From CBINFS01 sp966250015 (GTDB lineage Bacteria; Bacteroidota; Rhodothermia; Rhodothermales; DASSAV01), in contig CBINFS010000014.1 of NCBI GenBank assembly GCA_966250015.1, forward strand, positions 1 to 64,000: a stretch of DNA of 64,000 nt. Direction: 5' to 3'. A program made the position numbers and the translations under genes. This document shows, in pieces, positions 42,941 through 52,756 of this stretch (positions within the stretch are counted from its first letter, which is position 1; every line of letters begins with the position of its first letter). A model generated the notes under the pieces. The model searched no databases. It had not been told where the DNA came from and was given only the letters and a program-made list of their open reading frames with translations.

Positions 42941-44182
42941 CTAATTCTCGATGACCGCCTCCTCGAACGCGGCAACAACCTGATCTATCGAATGGGCTTC
43001 ACCCGGAAACCAGCCCGTGACCTTGCGAATGACCTCGTCCAGCAGGGCGTCCGGGCACGATGCCCCGGCCGTTAGCACAATGACTACCGGACGCTTGGCC
43101 GGCAGCCAGCCTTTCGTTTCAACCTCGGTGGCCGTGTGAATGTCGAAGTGCCGGATCAATTCCGGAGACACGATCTCCTCCGCGTCCCGTACGAAATAGG
43201 TCGGCATCCGCTCCTCGCAAAGCTCCACCAGGTGGCTCGTATTAGACGAGTTGTAACCACCGACGATGATGCCCAGATCGCCTCCCGAAGCAATCAGCTC
43301 CAGCGTGGCGTTCTGGTTTTCATTCGTTGCATAGCACAACGTGTCGCTGGTATCGGCGAAGTGCTCCTGAACGTTTTCCCCACCGTAACGAGCAATCATC
43401 GCATGGCGCAGCAGGTTGGAGATGGCCTGCGTCTCCGTGGCGAGCATGGTGGTCTGGTTCACTACGCCGATCCGCTGAAGGTCCCGGTCCGGATCGAAGT
43501 GAAGGGAGTACCGGTCCTGGAACCGTTCGAAGAAAAACTCGGCCGTTCGTTCGCCCCGAATGACGGCGGCCAGATCTTCTGCCTCCTCGAGATCCCGAAC
43601 GACGACCACCGGGGCGTTCACACGGGCATGCGAAATCGTGGCGCGGGTCTCTTCGTGATAGCGTTTACCGTGCACGACCACGGTGTACCCCTTCCGCCCG
43701 ATTTCGGCGCTCTTCTTCCACACCTTCTCGACGAATGGGCAGGTGGTGTCGTAAGCAAGCGTGTCCACGTTTCGTTCCCGGAGCGCCTCGGCTACCTCGA
43801 TCGAGACGCCAAACGCCGGGATCAGCACGACGTCGTCCGGTTTGAGCACGTCGAACGGAATGAGCTGCTCACCCGTCGTACTCCGAAGAAACTGGATACC
43901 TCGCCCGCGCAGATCGGCGTTGACCCGGGGGTTGTGGATCATTTCGGAAACCAGAAACAGGCGTTTCCCCGGGTTTTCCTCGAGCGCCTTGTACGCGATC
44001 TCGATAGCGTGCTCAACGCCGTAACAGAAACCGAAGTGGCGGGCAATCTTGAATTGAACGGGCCCAAAATCCAGAACGGACGGGTTCAGGTCCCGCTTGC
44101 GCGAGTCTGTTATTCGACGTGCTTCCTTTACACGGGAAATGATGGGACTGCGATAAAACTCGGGGACGTCGAACTGGCGCAT
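42941..44182 (-). CDS. ispH: 4-hydroxy-3-methylbut-2-enyl diphosphate reductase (long form)
   Basis: This 413-residue iron-sulfur enzyme makes IPP and DMAPP in the last step of the MEP isoprenoid pathway. The three cluster Cys are visible in HFGFCYGVEHA, YDTTCPFVEKV and TAGASCPDALLDEV. Other features are LVSEMIHNPRVNADL, VVHGKRYHEETRATISHA, VVNQTTMLATETQAI and VGGYNSSNTSHLVELC. It is about 100 residues longer than the enterobacterial enzyme (around 316), with an N-terminal extension of about 45 residues and internal insertions, like the plant and cyanobacterial form. The start ATG at 44182 is well placed; the Cys ligands argue for full function. Confidence 0.95.
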   Translation of the reverse strand: MRQFDVPEFYRSPIISRVKEARRITDSRKRDLNPSVLDFGPVQFKIARHFGFCYGVEHAIEIAYKALEENPGKRLFLVSEMIHNPRVNADLRGRGIQFLRSTTGEQLIPFDVLKPDDVVLIPAFGVSIEVAEALRERNVDTLAYDTTCPFVEKVWKKSAEIGRKGYTVVVHGKRYHEETRATISHARVNAPVVVVRDLEEAEDLAAVIRGERTAEFFFERFQDRYSLHFDPDRDLQRIGVVNQTTMLATETQAISNLLRHAMIARYGGENVQEHFADTSDTLCYATNENQNATLELIASGGDLGIIVGGYNSSNTSHLVELCEERMPTYFVRDAEEIVSPELIRHFDIHTATEVETKGWLPAKRPVVIVLTAGASCPDALLDEVIRKVTGWFPGEAHSIDQVVAAFEEAVIEN

Positions 44183-44338
44183 GAATCCTGCCTTTTACAA
44201 ACGAGAAAAACGTAACGCCCGCAATAAAAGAGCGATTTCTCCTTAATTACGACGGCTAAGTAACGCACACGACGCCCCCGGGGTTCGTACTCCGGAAAAA
44301 AGGCTATCGATGCGTCGTAGTCGTAGAACGGCCGGGCT

Positions 44339-47300
44339 TCAGCTCCAGTCGCAGATGGACTCGATGTAGGCAGCCGAACCGTCCCTGAGCCACCCGTCGA
44401 GCTGCGCCGGCTCCTTGAGCTGCTGGCCACGGGCACGCGGCACCACAACAAACCGGTTCTCGACCTCGGACAGCGCCGTCATGTCGCCCCACAGCTTTTC
44501 GAACTGCGCCACCGGGAAAACGTCTTCCTGACCCTTCCCCCACCGCTTCTTGACGTCTTTCAACGTGATGTAGGTGGGCATGCGGGCGGCGACGGCACGG
44601 ACAGCGTCGGCCACCTTTCGCTCGTCGTCCAGGTCGGCTCTGGCGAGCGAGAAAACGGCGAGCAGGCGGTCGATGTCGATCCACGTCGTGCTCGTGTTGT
44701 AAAACGAAAGGTTGAACTCGATGTCTTCACGGGGCAGGGCCAGCCCTTCGATCAGGCGCAGCTTCCCGTCGATGCGGGCGAGCCCACCTCCCCGGTCCTC
44801 GATTCGCCGCGTGATAACCTCCGTGGTGAGCGTCGCTCCTTCCTCGATGTGATAACCAAGGATCCCCGGATCGACGTCGGCGCCGAGCGTGTCGATGTTG
44901 TGGACCATCAGGTACTTTAGCTGCGGCCGCTCCCGGATCAACTGGCTCAGGACCCCGTTTCGGATCATGTTGGGCACCTCGAACCAGTGGCCGACCGGGT
45001 GCAGACATTGCCTTGGCAGGTTGTCCGTATAGTCGCTTCCTTCTCCGGTCGAACGCGCCCAGTCGATCAGCGCCGCGTGCAGGCTTTCGCGCACCTTTTG
45101 CGCCTGCTCGTCCAGCTCCTGCTGAGGCATCTCCTCCCAGGCAAAACGCAAGTCGCGCGCCGTGGGCACCAGCCGGAGGCCAATCGCCTTCCCTCGCGAG
45201 AGATACAGTGGCCCGGTGTAACCGTAGTTGCCGTTCATGGCAAGGAAGCTCTCAATAGGCGCGTGCGTCAGGTAGCTCGTCGTCACGACGTGTGGAATCG
45301 GGACGCCCGTCAATCGGCTCGTCCGTCGGCTTTTTGCCAGATGCACCTCGATGAAGGTCCGGTGGCGTCCGTTCAACCGAGCAAACGGATTGATGGCCTT
45401 GACCACGCCCGCCCCTTTGGTCCATCGGCTGCCTATGCCGCCAGCGAGGGACACCACCGCAACGCTTCCCGATTTGAGGGCATCCATGCCGATGGCACGG
45501 AGGTGGTCGGGCACACTTTTCGTTGCATCGAACACGTCGTCCGGGTGGACGTCCTCGATCTTGCTGCTCACCGGCAGCCGGTTCTGGGCGAGGCCGATCC
45601 GGCCGCTCTTCAGATCCGACCGGATCTGCTCGTGCTGGATTCGGTCAAACCCGTTTTCGTCGAGCAGTGCCTGGAGCGTCTGCATGCCGGCTTCTTTTTC
45701 CTCCGTGTGAGGAAGCAGCCGATCGAACAGAGCCTGGACCATCCCGGAAAGCTCCGGAACGGTGCGGCAGGCTTCTCCAAATCGATCCAGCTCAGCCCGG
45801 CGAACCGACGACAGCCGTCGCTGCTCCATTCTCAGCAGTGACGGTATCGTGAGCGTGTAATACCCGGGCGGCATGAGAGCGTCGTCACCCGTCAACAGCT
45901 CTGCATAGGTCCCTCGCTCGTTGATGGCAAAGTCGTACACGACCGGTTCCATCGCGAAAGGCACCGCCTGTTCGAGCCTGCTCTTCGCATCGCTCATGAT
46001 TTCCTGAAGCCGGTCCTGCGCGCGCAGCTTTGCTCGCGGGTCGAATATGAAGCCCATGCCACCGCCGGACATGCCGCCGAGCATCCAGAACCCGAAGAAT
46101 TGGTCCTTGAATTCCTTTTCGACCTGACGGATGATCTGCTCGGTGAAGATGTTCGTCGCCCACGGAATGATGGTCTGGATGGGGCCAAAGAAGTTGCGCT
46201 GGGTGGCGCGGCCGATCGCGGCCACGTCTCCCTTCTTCAGGAGATCAACGATCCGATCGAAGATGTCGATTGCTTCCTTGCGCCCCACCCATTCGGCTTC
46301 GGACCGTAGCAGATACTTCTCCGTCACCATTTCGAGGATGGGCCCAACGTCCTGGGCCATGCCTCCGTGTACGAGAACGAGGCTGTCCTGAAGCAACTGC
46401 CGCGTCTCGGCGGACACCTCGTCGTAGCCGAGCAGGTGGTGCGTTGGCAACAGCCGGCCCCGGCTCACGCCGAACTCCGGATCGCCCTCCGACGCGTGGA
46501 CACCCTGGATCAGCTTCATGCCGGGCCATACACCACCCGAATCCTGCCAGCCGCCGCCCGATCCGCCAAGCCACTCTCCGAGAATGGCGCGTGCGGCTAC
46601 CACCCTGCGTTCTTCTTCCTGGAGCTGACCCTCCAGCGAACGCGTTTGCCCCGTCGCGCGCATACAAACCGAGATGAGCGAAGCCAGAAGGTTTGTCGAG
46701 ACGGCCAGCCTGGACCCCTTCGGGATGCCGTTTACGCGGCTCACGAGCTCGATCCCTCTCCCAGGCCCGACGATCCGGGCGAGCAGGTCGGCCAGGGTTT
46801 GATCGGCTCCCTCGACCCCCGGCGGAACGATCCCGGACGCGATCACCGCCGCCTTGAGCAGGCCCAGGTAGTCGCGCGCAAAATCGAATACCTCGGCCAG
46901 CACGGAGATCTCAGCCGTCGCCCCCAGGTCCACACTGGTCAACCTGAGTACCGGTGAGTCGATGACGCGAAAGAACGTCTCGATCGGCGGGGTTGGCGCA
47001 CCGCCGCCATTCCGGCGCACGCTCAGGTCGATCGACACGTTCAACACCCGGGCGCCCTCGGGGAAGTCCATCCCCAGGAAAAAAATGTCGCTCCACCCCG
47101 AGTGCGTCAGGTCCATGCGAACGGGTGTGGCCTCTCGGAGAATGGGGAAGAGCCCTCCCGACCCGCCACGTTCAAGCATTTCCGGCCGAATACGGAGCGG
47201 GTGGTCGGCCGGGTGGCCGATACGAAACATCCACTGGTTCCCCTTGGCCGAGCGAACGCTGCGCCGAACCTGGTCCGCGAGCGTTTGGAAACCGAGGCGG

Positions 47301-47662
47301 TGATAGGCCGCCGCCAACGCACTCGCTATCCCGTCGTTCGGACCGTCTTTGGCCTGCGCGTTCAGGAACGAGTCGATGGCTTCTTCAAACCGACGTTTGA
47401 GCAGGTGTGTGTAGCCGTCGAAAGGAACGAGCCCCCGTAGCGCGATGCCGGGCCTCTCCGGCAGGTGAAAGCGATAGATCGCATAGAGGAAGAAAAGGGC
47501 GCGGACCCGCTCGTACAGGTTGTCGCTCTCGCGCCTGAACCGATCCAGCTCCTTGCAGGCTTCGAGCAGTTCCGTAAGTGTGGCGTTGCGTACGGCCGCG
47601 TCGAGCGACTGATTTCGTACGGCCGGGTCGGGCGACGTGATGATTCGAATAAGCTCGTGCAT
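44339..47662 (-). CDS. Bifunctional GHMP sugar kinase / UDP-sugar pyrophosphorylase fusion
   Basis: This 1107-residue protein has three parts. Residues 1-150 are helical. A fucokinase-like GHMP kinase follows at about 150-620, with RMDLTHSGWSDIFFLGMDF near 182-200, the ATP loop NGIPKGSRLAVSTNLLA at 311-327, LGGSGGGWQDSGGVWPG near 365-381 and GGMSGGGMGF near 529-538. From about 735 to the end is a nucleotidyltransferase of the UDPGP type (SLAGGIGSRWTKGAGVVK at 738-755, then NGNYGYTGPLYLSRGK and YLMVHNIDTLGADV). It should phosphorylate a sugar at C1 and then activate it with a nucleotide. In Bacteroides FKP the order is reversed (pyrophosphorylase first). It starts 4 bp after the GalU-like gene. 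Confidence 0.82.
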   Translation of the reverse strand: MHELIRIITSPDPAVRNQSLDAAVRNATLTELLEACKELDRFRRESDNLYERVRALFFLYAIYRFHLPERPGIALRGLVPFDGYTHLLKRRFEEAIDSFLNAQAKDGPNDGIASALAAAYHRLGFQTLADQVRRSVRSAKGNQWMFRIGHPADHPLRIRPEMLERGGSGGLFPILREATPVRMDLTHSGWSDIFFLGMDFPEGARVLNVSIDLSVRRNGGGAPTPPIETFFRVIDSPVLRLTSVDLGATAEISVLAEVFDFARDYLGLLKAAVIASGIVPPGVEGADQTLADLLARIVGPGRGIELVSRVNGIPKGSRLAVSTNLLASLISVCMRATGQTRSLEGQLQEEERRVVAARAILGEWLGGSGGGWQDSGGVWPGMKLIQGVHASEGDPEFGVSRGRLLPTHHLLGYDEVSAETRQLLQDSLVLVHGGMAQDVGPILEMVTEKYLLRSEAEWVGRKEAIDIFDRIVDLLKKGDVAAIGRATQRNFFGPIQTIIPWATNIFTEQIIRQVEKEFKDQFFGFWMLGGMSGGGMGFIFDPRAKLRAQDRLQEIMSDAKSRLEQAVPFAMEPVVYDFAINERGTYAELLTGDDALMPPGYYTLTIPSLLRMEQRRLSSVRRAELDRFGEACRTVPELSGMVQALFDRLLPHTEEKEAGMQTLQALLDENGFDRIQHEQIRSDLKSGRIGLAQNRLPVSSKIEDVHPDDVFDATKSVPDHLRAIGMDALKSGSVAVVSLAGGIGSRWTKGAGVVKAINPFARLNGRHRTFIEVHLAKSRRTSRLTGVPIPHVVTTSYLTHAPIESFLAMNGNYGYTGPLYLSRGKAIGLRLVPTARDLRFAWEEMPQQELDEQAQKVRESLHAALIDWARSTGEGSDYTDNLPRQCLHPVGHWFEVPNMIRNGVLSQLIRERPQLKYLMVHNIDTLGADVDPGILGYHIEEGATLTTEVITRRIEDRGGGLARIDGKLRLIEGLALPREDIEFNLSFYNTSTTWIDIDRLLAVFSLARADLDDERKVADAVRAVAARMPTYITLKDVKKRWGKGQEDVFPVAQFEKLWGDMTALSEVENRFVVVPRARGQQLKEPAQLDGWLRDGSAAYIESICDWS

Positions 47663-47666
47663 GGCC

Positions 47667-48527
47667 TTACCTTCCGGTTGTGCTCATCTCACGGAGTGTA
47701 AGGAACCGCAGAAGGTTGGTAAGCACCTCGTCTCGATCCTTCCCGTTTAGAGCAAGAGCTAGCTGAGCCGTAAGCAGGCCATATTTGACGCCGACGTCGT
47801 ACCGCCAATCGTGCATTTCGAGGGCGAGGTACTGCTCCTTTCGAGCAAGCTCGACGAGCGCCTGCGACAGCGTTACGCCACCCCGGTCACCGGCTGACTG
47901 AATGTGCCGTTCGAGGATGTCGAGAATGGCAGGTGTGAGGACGTGCATGCCGAAAAAGCAGAGGTAATGACCTGCACGCAGACCCGGCACGTGCAGATGC
48001 TGCTCGGCTTCCGTCGGTGTTGGTTTTTCGATCACCGTTGAGATCTCGTAGAGATCGGCGCGTCCCTGGACGCGCCGGCCACCAACCGCCCCGTAGTAGG
48101 GAAGCAGGCTCTCCCGGGTGGCCTGGACGGCCGAAACGCTCGATGCTTCTTTTTCAGCCACCTCGACGAGCTTCTGAGCGCAGCCTCGCTCACTCCGGCT
48201 GACGTACAGATGATCGCCCACGAGGTGCAGGAAGGGGTCTTTCCCGACGAACGCCTTTGCGCAGTAGACGGCATGCCCGTGCCCAAGCGGCTTCGTCTGG
48301 TAGGCGAACGTCAAACGGCCTTTGTGGTCGCCCGCAACCTCGGCATAGCTCGATTCATCACCCTGCCGAACGACCACACATATTTCGTCGACACCCGCCC
48401 GCAGGACTTCTTCGATGATGATGCGCAGGACGGATTTTTCCTCTCCATCCCGGTCGATCAGGGTTTGAAGCGGCAACGTTCGTTGATTGGTGCCTGCCGC
48501 GGTGATTACCGCTTTTGAGACTTTCAT
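47667..48527 (-). CDS. GalU-like sugar-1-phosphate nucleotidyltransferase, divergent
   Basis: This 286-residue protein resembles the UTP-glucose-1-phosphate uridylyltransferase (GalU) group: AVITAAGTNQRTLPLQTLID, RIIIEEVLRAGVDEICVVV, PLGHGHAVYCAKAFVG, LHLVGDHLYVS and YGLLTAQLALAL. The canonical G-x-G-T-R signature reads AAGTNQRTLPLQT, and the following Lys of the nucleotide loop is not obvious. The catalytic-region Asp in VGDHL is present. It overlaps the kinase/pyrophosphorylase fusion operon (spacing 4 bp). The altered loop may mean a different substrate or a regulatory role, so I do not assign a gene name. Confidence 0.82.
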   Translation of the reverse strand: MKVSKAVITAAGTNQRTLPLQTLIDRDGEEKSVLRIIIEEVLRAGVDEICVVVRQGDESSYAEVAGDHKGRLTFAYQTKPLGHGHAVYCAKAFVGKDPFLHLVGDHLYVSRSERGCAQKLVEVAEKEASSVSAVQATRESLLPYYGAVGGRRVQGRADLYEISTVIEKPTPTEAEQHLHVPGLRAGHYLCFFGMHVLTPAILDILERHIQSAGDRGGVTLSQALVELARKEQYLALEMHDWRYDVGVKYGLLTAQLALALNGKDRDEVLTNLLRFLTLREMSTTGR

Positions 48528-48664
48528 GGGCGTCGTCCAGGTGTGTGAATCGGTTCGAAAGCGTCGCAGTCCTCATCTGAACTGAAAAAAAGGCCAGTTC
48601 CCGGAGAACATACAAAAAATCAGATTCACGCGGCATATTCCATCCGGCGAGAACTGGATCCGCT

Positions 48665-49315
48665 TCAGTCGGACAGTCTGGAAAAAACGAACCCAATTCT
48701 GACGGGCAGCAGCTTCAGTCGTTCGTCTTTACCAACCGTGACGTCGTACGATGCCTCCATGTAAAAATCGAGCTGCGGATTTAGCTGGAAACGGCTGCCA
48801 GCCCCGATCGATATGGCCGGTGAGGTACGCGTAATCTCGTAAATGGTAAATTCCGCTCGCGTCCCGATTACCGATCCCTCGTCGACGTGAACGTATCGCA
48901 TTCCCGCACGTGCGAGCACGTAAACCGTTGCACGCTCACGCCGGTAGGTGTAGTAGTTGACCCCCGCCGTACCGGCAAAAATGGACATGACCCCGCCCGA
49001 AAACTCGGGCGAAGACGTACCCAGGTTCCACGTTTGCACGATGGTCGATTTATCGAGGGCAAAGTACGAATAGGTGAAGTCGAGCACGAGCTCGACGGGC
49101 GACGGAAAGCGTATGCCAGCCCCGACCCCTACGGCGTAACCCGGGTCGTAACGCTGTGCCAGACTGTCAGGGGCAAGGGTGAGGTTCAGGCCAGCGTGGG
49201 TGTGAAGGCTGACGACTGCCGGCTGACCGTATGCAAGCTCGTGAAAAACACAACACACGAGAGTGAACGTTGTGAGTAAGCCGGCCTTCACGCACGGCCT
49301 GATGTGATTGGTCAT
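48665..49315 (-). CDS. Small outer-membrane beta-barrel protein
   Basis: This 216-residue protein starts with a signal peptide (AGLLTTFTLVCCVFHELAYGQ). The rest is alternating aromatic and polar residues typical of an 8-stranded barrel: VVSLHTHAGLNLTL, YAVGVGAGIRFPSPVELVLD, FAGTAGVNYYTYRRERATVY, SIGAGSRFQLNPQLDFYMEA, and a last strand RIGFVFSRL. No further family is evident. It ends at 48665 and lies 137 bp from the GalU-like gene start on the same strand, with a divergent gene at 49623. Confidence 0.82.
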   Translation of the reverse strand: MTNHIRPCVKAGLLTTFTLVCCVFHELAYGQPAVVSLHTHAGLNLTLAPDSLAQRYDPGYAVGVGAGIRFPSPVELVLDFTYSYFALDKSTIVQTWNLGTSSPEFSGGVMSIFAGTAGVNYYTYRRERATVYVLARAGMRYVHVDEGSVIGTRAEFTIYEITRTSPAISIGAGSRFQLNPQLDFYMEASYDVTVGKDERLKLLPVRIGFVFSRLSD

Positions 49316-49622
49316 TATTCGTGGCCCATGCCTAACGCGTTATCCTAACCGGGACTAACAAGAAATATCCCTGAATCTTCCTGATGACACTCGGCGTAGG
49401 TAACGCAATGGAAATTATCGCCGACCGCTCGAGCCCCCTCACAATAGTGTTACACCCCCATAAGGTACGCGACGAACAGTTAATGCATTAGACCCATTAA
49501 AAAATAACCTGCCCTTTCGCTCATGGCCGTCGTTTCAAAGCGCTTCCCGCCCGCAAACGAAACTTGACGATTTTGAACGTTGGGGTGCACATGGACCACT
49601 TCACTCAAGACCTGGAACCCAG
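49316..49622. other. Divergent promoter region
   Basis: This 307-bp non-coding gap lies between the barrel gene (minus) and the protease/propeller gene (plus). It contains a 10-bp perfect palindrome TAATGCATTA (49481-49490), a possible operator or promoter site. I see no RNA gene or repeat. Confidence 0.5.
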
Positions 49623-52600
49623 ATGCTCAGACATTACCGAATTATCGGCTGCCTGACTGCTGCAGTGCTTCTATGGCTTGCGTGTCCAATAGAACCGGCT
49701 TCTGCGCAGTATTTCGGCAGGAATAAAGTCCAGTACGACGACTTCGACTTCAAACGTTTCAGCTCGGAACACTTCGACGTCTACTACTACCCCCCCACCG
49801 ATCAGGCCGCCCAGGATATGGCCCGGATGGCCGAACGGTGGTACCGCCGCCACTCGGTGACCTTCAGGCGCGAGTTCACCGAACGTAAGCCCCTCATTTT
49901 TTACGCCAACGACGCCGACTTTCAGCAGACCAACGTCGTTGGCGGGTTTATCGGTCAGGGTACCGGGGGCGTGACCGAATCGCTGAAGGAGCGCGTAACC
50001 ATGCCGCTCACGGGCCTCTACAGCGAAAACAACCACGTCTTGGGGCACGAGCTCGTCCACTCCTTCCAGTACGACATCGCCTTGAACCGTCCCGACGACG
50101 CAGGCCGTTTTTCTCTCGGGAATCTGCCCCTGTGGCTCATCGAAGGGATGGCCGAGTACCTGTCGGTCGGCCGTGAGGATACCCACACCGCCATGTGGCT
50201 GCGTGATGCCGCCATGCGCGACGACCTCCCCACCATCGCCCAGCTCACGTCGAGCCTGCGCTACTTCCCCTACCGTTACGGCCAGGCGTACATGGCCTAC
50301 ATCGGAGGGAAATACGGCGACCTTGCCGTCGCCGACCTCTACATCCGGGGCGGACAGGTATCCCTGGATTCCGCCTTCGTCTACGTGCTGGGAATAACGG
50401 CCGATTCGCTCTCGAGCGAATGGCAAGAGGTGGTCAAGCAAACGTACCTGCCGCTCATGGAGGGTAGAACTGATCCCCGGGCCGTCGGACGGCTCGTGCT
50501 GAGTGAAGAAACCGGCGCAGGGACCATGAACCTCGCCCCTGCCATCAGCCCGGACGGCCGGTACATCGCCTTCCTCTCGGAATTGGATCTCTTCCACATC
50601 AACCTCTTCATCGCCGACGCCCAGACCGGAAGAATCATCAACAAGCTGCACGAAACGAACTCCGACCCGCATTATGATGCCATGCGCTTCATTAATTCGT
50701 CGGGTACCTGGTCGCCGGACGGCAATCGGTTCGCTTTTGTGACCTTCGTGGAAGGGGACAACGAAATCTCCGTCTGGAACGTCAGCTCCGGAAAAATAGA
50801 GCGGCGTATAGCCGTTGAGGGCGTAACGGCCATACTGAACCCTGCCTGGTCGCCCGACGGCCGTTACATCGCCTTTTCGGGTATGGAGGGCGGCATCAGC
50901 GACCTCTACATCCTCGACCTCGAAACGAGCGGCGTGCGGCAGCTCACCAACGACCGGTACGCTGACCTCCAACCCACCTGGTCGCCCGACGGAGCCAGCA
51001 TCGCGTTCACGACCGACCGGGGGCCGCAAGGCAGCAACTTCGAAAACCTGGACTTCGCCAACGTCCGGATCGGGATCATCGACGTTGCCTCCGGCGACGT
51101 GACCTACGTCATGCCATTTGGAAACGCTATCCATCACAATCCCCGGTATTCACCGGACGGCCAGAGCCTCTATTTCATATCCGATCACGATGGATTTAAG
51201 GATGTCTATCGCTACGATCTGGCAGCCGGAAGCACGTATCGCATTACGAATATCAAAACCGGTGTGAGCGGCATAACCGCGATGTCACCTGCGATGTCCG
51301 TGGCTGTGCAGAGCGGCCGCATGGCGTTTTCGGTCTTCTCCAACAATGAGTACACGGTCCATACGCTTGAGCCGGATGAGCTGACCGGTGAACCGGCGGT
51401 AGCGGAGGAGGGCGTGGCCGTTGCCGGCATTCTGCCGCCGGCCCGAGCCGTCAATGAAGGCCTCGTCGCCAACTACCTGGGTGATCCGCTGGGTGGACTG
51501 CCACCCGCACCGGACTTCACCCCGAGCGATTATCGTGCGAAGCTCACACTCGACGCCGTTGCTCCTCCAACGGTCGGGCTGCAAGTTGGCGGACCGTTCG
51601 GTGCACAGGTCGGTGGAGGCGTGGGCTTCTTCTTCAGCGACATGCTCGGAAATCAAAACCTGGCAATCGCCGTTCAGGCACAGGGTACCTTCAAGGACAT
51701 CGGGGGACAGGTATCCTACCTGAATGCGGCCAACCGGATCAACCATGGCGCCACCGTCGGACACATTCCGTATCTCTTCGGTGGAGCGCGATTCGGGATT
51801 GACCCGCGAACGGGTGTCCGGGTGATCGACCAGATTTACCAGCGCCTCTTCATCGACCAGGCGATTGGTTTTGCCCAGTATCCATTTTCCATGACGCGGC
51901 GCGTCGAGGTCAACGCCGGCTTCATCCGGTACGGCTTCGACTTCGACATCGAACGATACTTCATCGACCCGTTCGGGCGCATCATTGATCGTGATCGCCA
52001 GGACCTTGAAGCACCCGACCCCGTGTACTTCGTCCAGGCAGCCGCCGCCTACGTGGGGGATTACTCGAACTTCGGGTTTACGTCGCCGATCCAGGGCGGC
52101 CGTTACCGGTTCCAGGTCGCACCGCAGGTGGGCACCGATAGCTACGTCACGGTATTGGGCGACTACAGGCGCTACTTCTTCTGGCAACCCCTGACGCTGG
52201 CCGTAAGAGGTTTGCACATCGGTAACTATGGCGCCGACCCGGACGACATTTTTGCCAACGAGTATCTCGGGTACGAGTACTATCCGGGGTACATCCGGGG
52301 GTACGACTTCCGCTCTTTCGATCCGGAAGACTTGTCGAGTATGGATGACGATGTTTCAGAAATCGACCGACTACAGGGTACACGAATTGCCGTGGCCAGC
52401 ATCGAGCTTCGCATTCCGCTCTTTGGCACGGAGCAGTTCGGCCTGATCAACTTCCCGTATTTACCCACAGAAGTCTCCTTATTCACGGATGCCGGCGTGG
52501 CGTGGACCGAAGACGAAGCCCCGGTCCTGAAGTTCAAGCGCCGAACCAACGAGCGCGTACCGGTCGTCAGCTCCGGCATTTCATTCCGAATGAACCTATT

Positions 52601-52694
52601 GGGCTTCATCGTCATCGAGCCATACCTCGCCTACCCCTTCCAGCGTCCCGATAAGGGATGGATATGGGGCTTCCAGTTCGCGCCGGGCTGGTAA
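49623..52694 (+). CDS. Secreted HExxH protease-like / PD40 propeller / outer-membrane barrel protein
   Basis: This 1023-residue protein has a signal peptide ending ASAQ (about residue 29). First comes a gluzincin-like metalloprotease domain with HELVHSFQYD and WLIEGMAEYLSVG (downstream Glu) near residues 140-190. Four or more PD40/TolB-type propeller blades follow at about 290-560 (PAISPDGRYIAFLSELDLFH, PAWSPDGRYIAFSGMEGG, PTWSPDGASIAFTTDRG, PRYSPDGQSLYFISDHDG). The last 380 residues are a transmembrane barrel of the BamA/surface-antigen type ending GFQFAPGW. It is outer-membrane anchored with the protease facing either side; role unknown. It has its own terminator. The plan is seen in other Bacteroidota. 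Confidence 0.85.
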   Translation: MLRHYRIIGCLTAAVLLWLACPIEPASAQYFGRNKVQYDDFDFKRFSSEHFDVYYYPPTDQAAQDMARMAERWYRRHSVTFRREFTERKPLIFYANDADFQQTNVVGGFIGQGTGGVTESLKERVTMPLTGLYSENNHVLGHELVHSFQYDIALNRPDDAGRFSLGNLPLWLIEGMAEYLSVGREDTHTAMWLRDAAMRDDLPTIAQLTSSLRYFPYRYGQAYMAYIGGKYGDLAVADLYIRGGQVSLDSAFVYVLGITADSLSSEWQEVVKQTYLPLMEGRTDPRAVGRLVLSEETGAGTMNLAPAISPDGRYIAFLSELDLFHINLFIADAQTGRIINKLHETNSDPHYDAMRFINSSGTWSPDGNRFAFVTFVEGDNEISVWNVSSGKIERRIAVEGVTAILNPAWSPDGRYIAFSGMEGGISDLYILDLETSGVRQLTNDRYADLQPTWSPDGASIAFTTDRGPQGSNFENLDFANVRIGIIDVASGDVTYVMPFGNAIHHNPRYSPDGQSLYFISDHDGFKDVYRYDLAAGSTYRITNIKTGVSGITAMSPAMSVAVQSGRMAFSVFSNNEYTVHTLEPDELTGEPAVAEEGVAVAGILPPARAVNEGLVANYLGDPLGGLPPAPDFTPSDYRAKLTLDAVAPPTVGLQVGGPFGAQVGGGVGFFFSDMLGNQNLAIAVQAQGTFKDIGGQVSYLNAANRINHGATVGHIPYLFGGARFGIDPRTGVRVIDQIYQRLFIDQAIGFAQYPFSMTRRVEVNAGFIRYGFDFDIERYFIDPFGRIIDRDRQDLEAPDPVYFVQAAAAYVGDYSNFGFTSPIQGGRYRFQVAPQVGTDSYVTVLGDYRRYFFWQPLTLAVRGLHIGNYGADPDDIFANEYLGYEYYPGYIRGYDFRSFDPEDLSSMDDDVSEIDRLQGTRIAVASIELRIPLFGTEQFGLINFPYLPTEVSLFTDAGVAWTEDEAPVLKFKRRTNERVPVVSSGISFRMNLLGFIVIEPYLAYPFQRPDKGWIWGFQFAPGW

Positions 52695-52717
52695 TCTCGA
52701 CGTGGCACGGACCATTC

Positions 52718-52756
52718 TGAGGCCGGAGCAACCCCAATGCTCCGGCCTCACTTTTT
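52718..52756 (+). terminator. Terminator after the protease/propeller gene
   Basis: A 13-bp perfect stem (52718-52730 with 52738-52750) has a 7-nt loop and is followed by CTTTTT. It overlaps the end of the convergent GWxTD gene, whose stop is at 52748. Confidence 0.88.
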
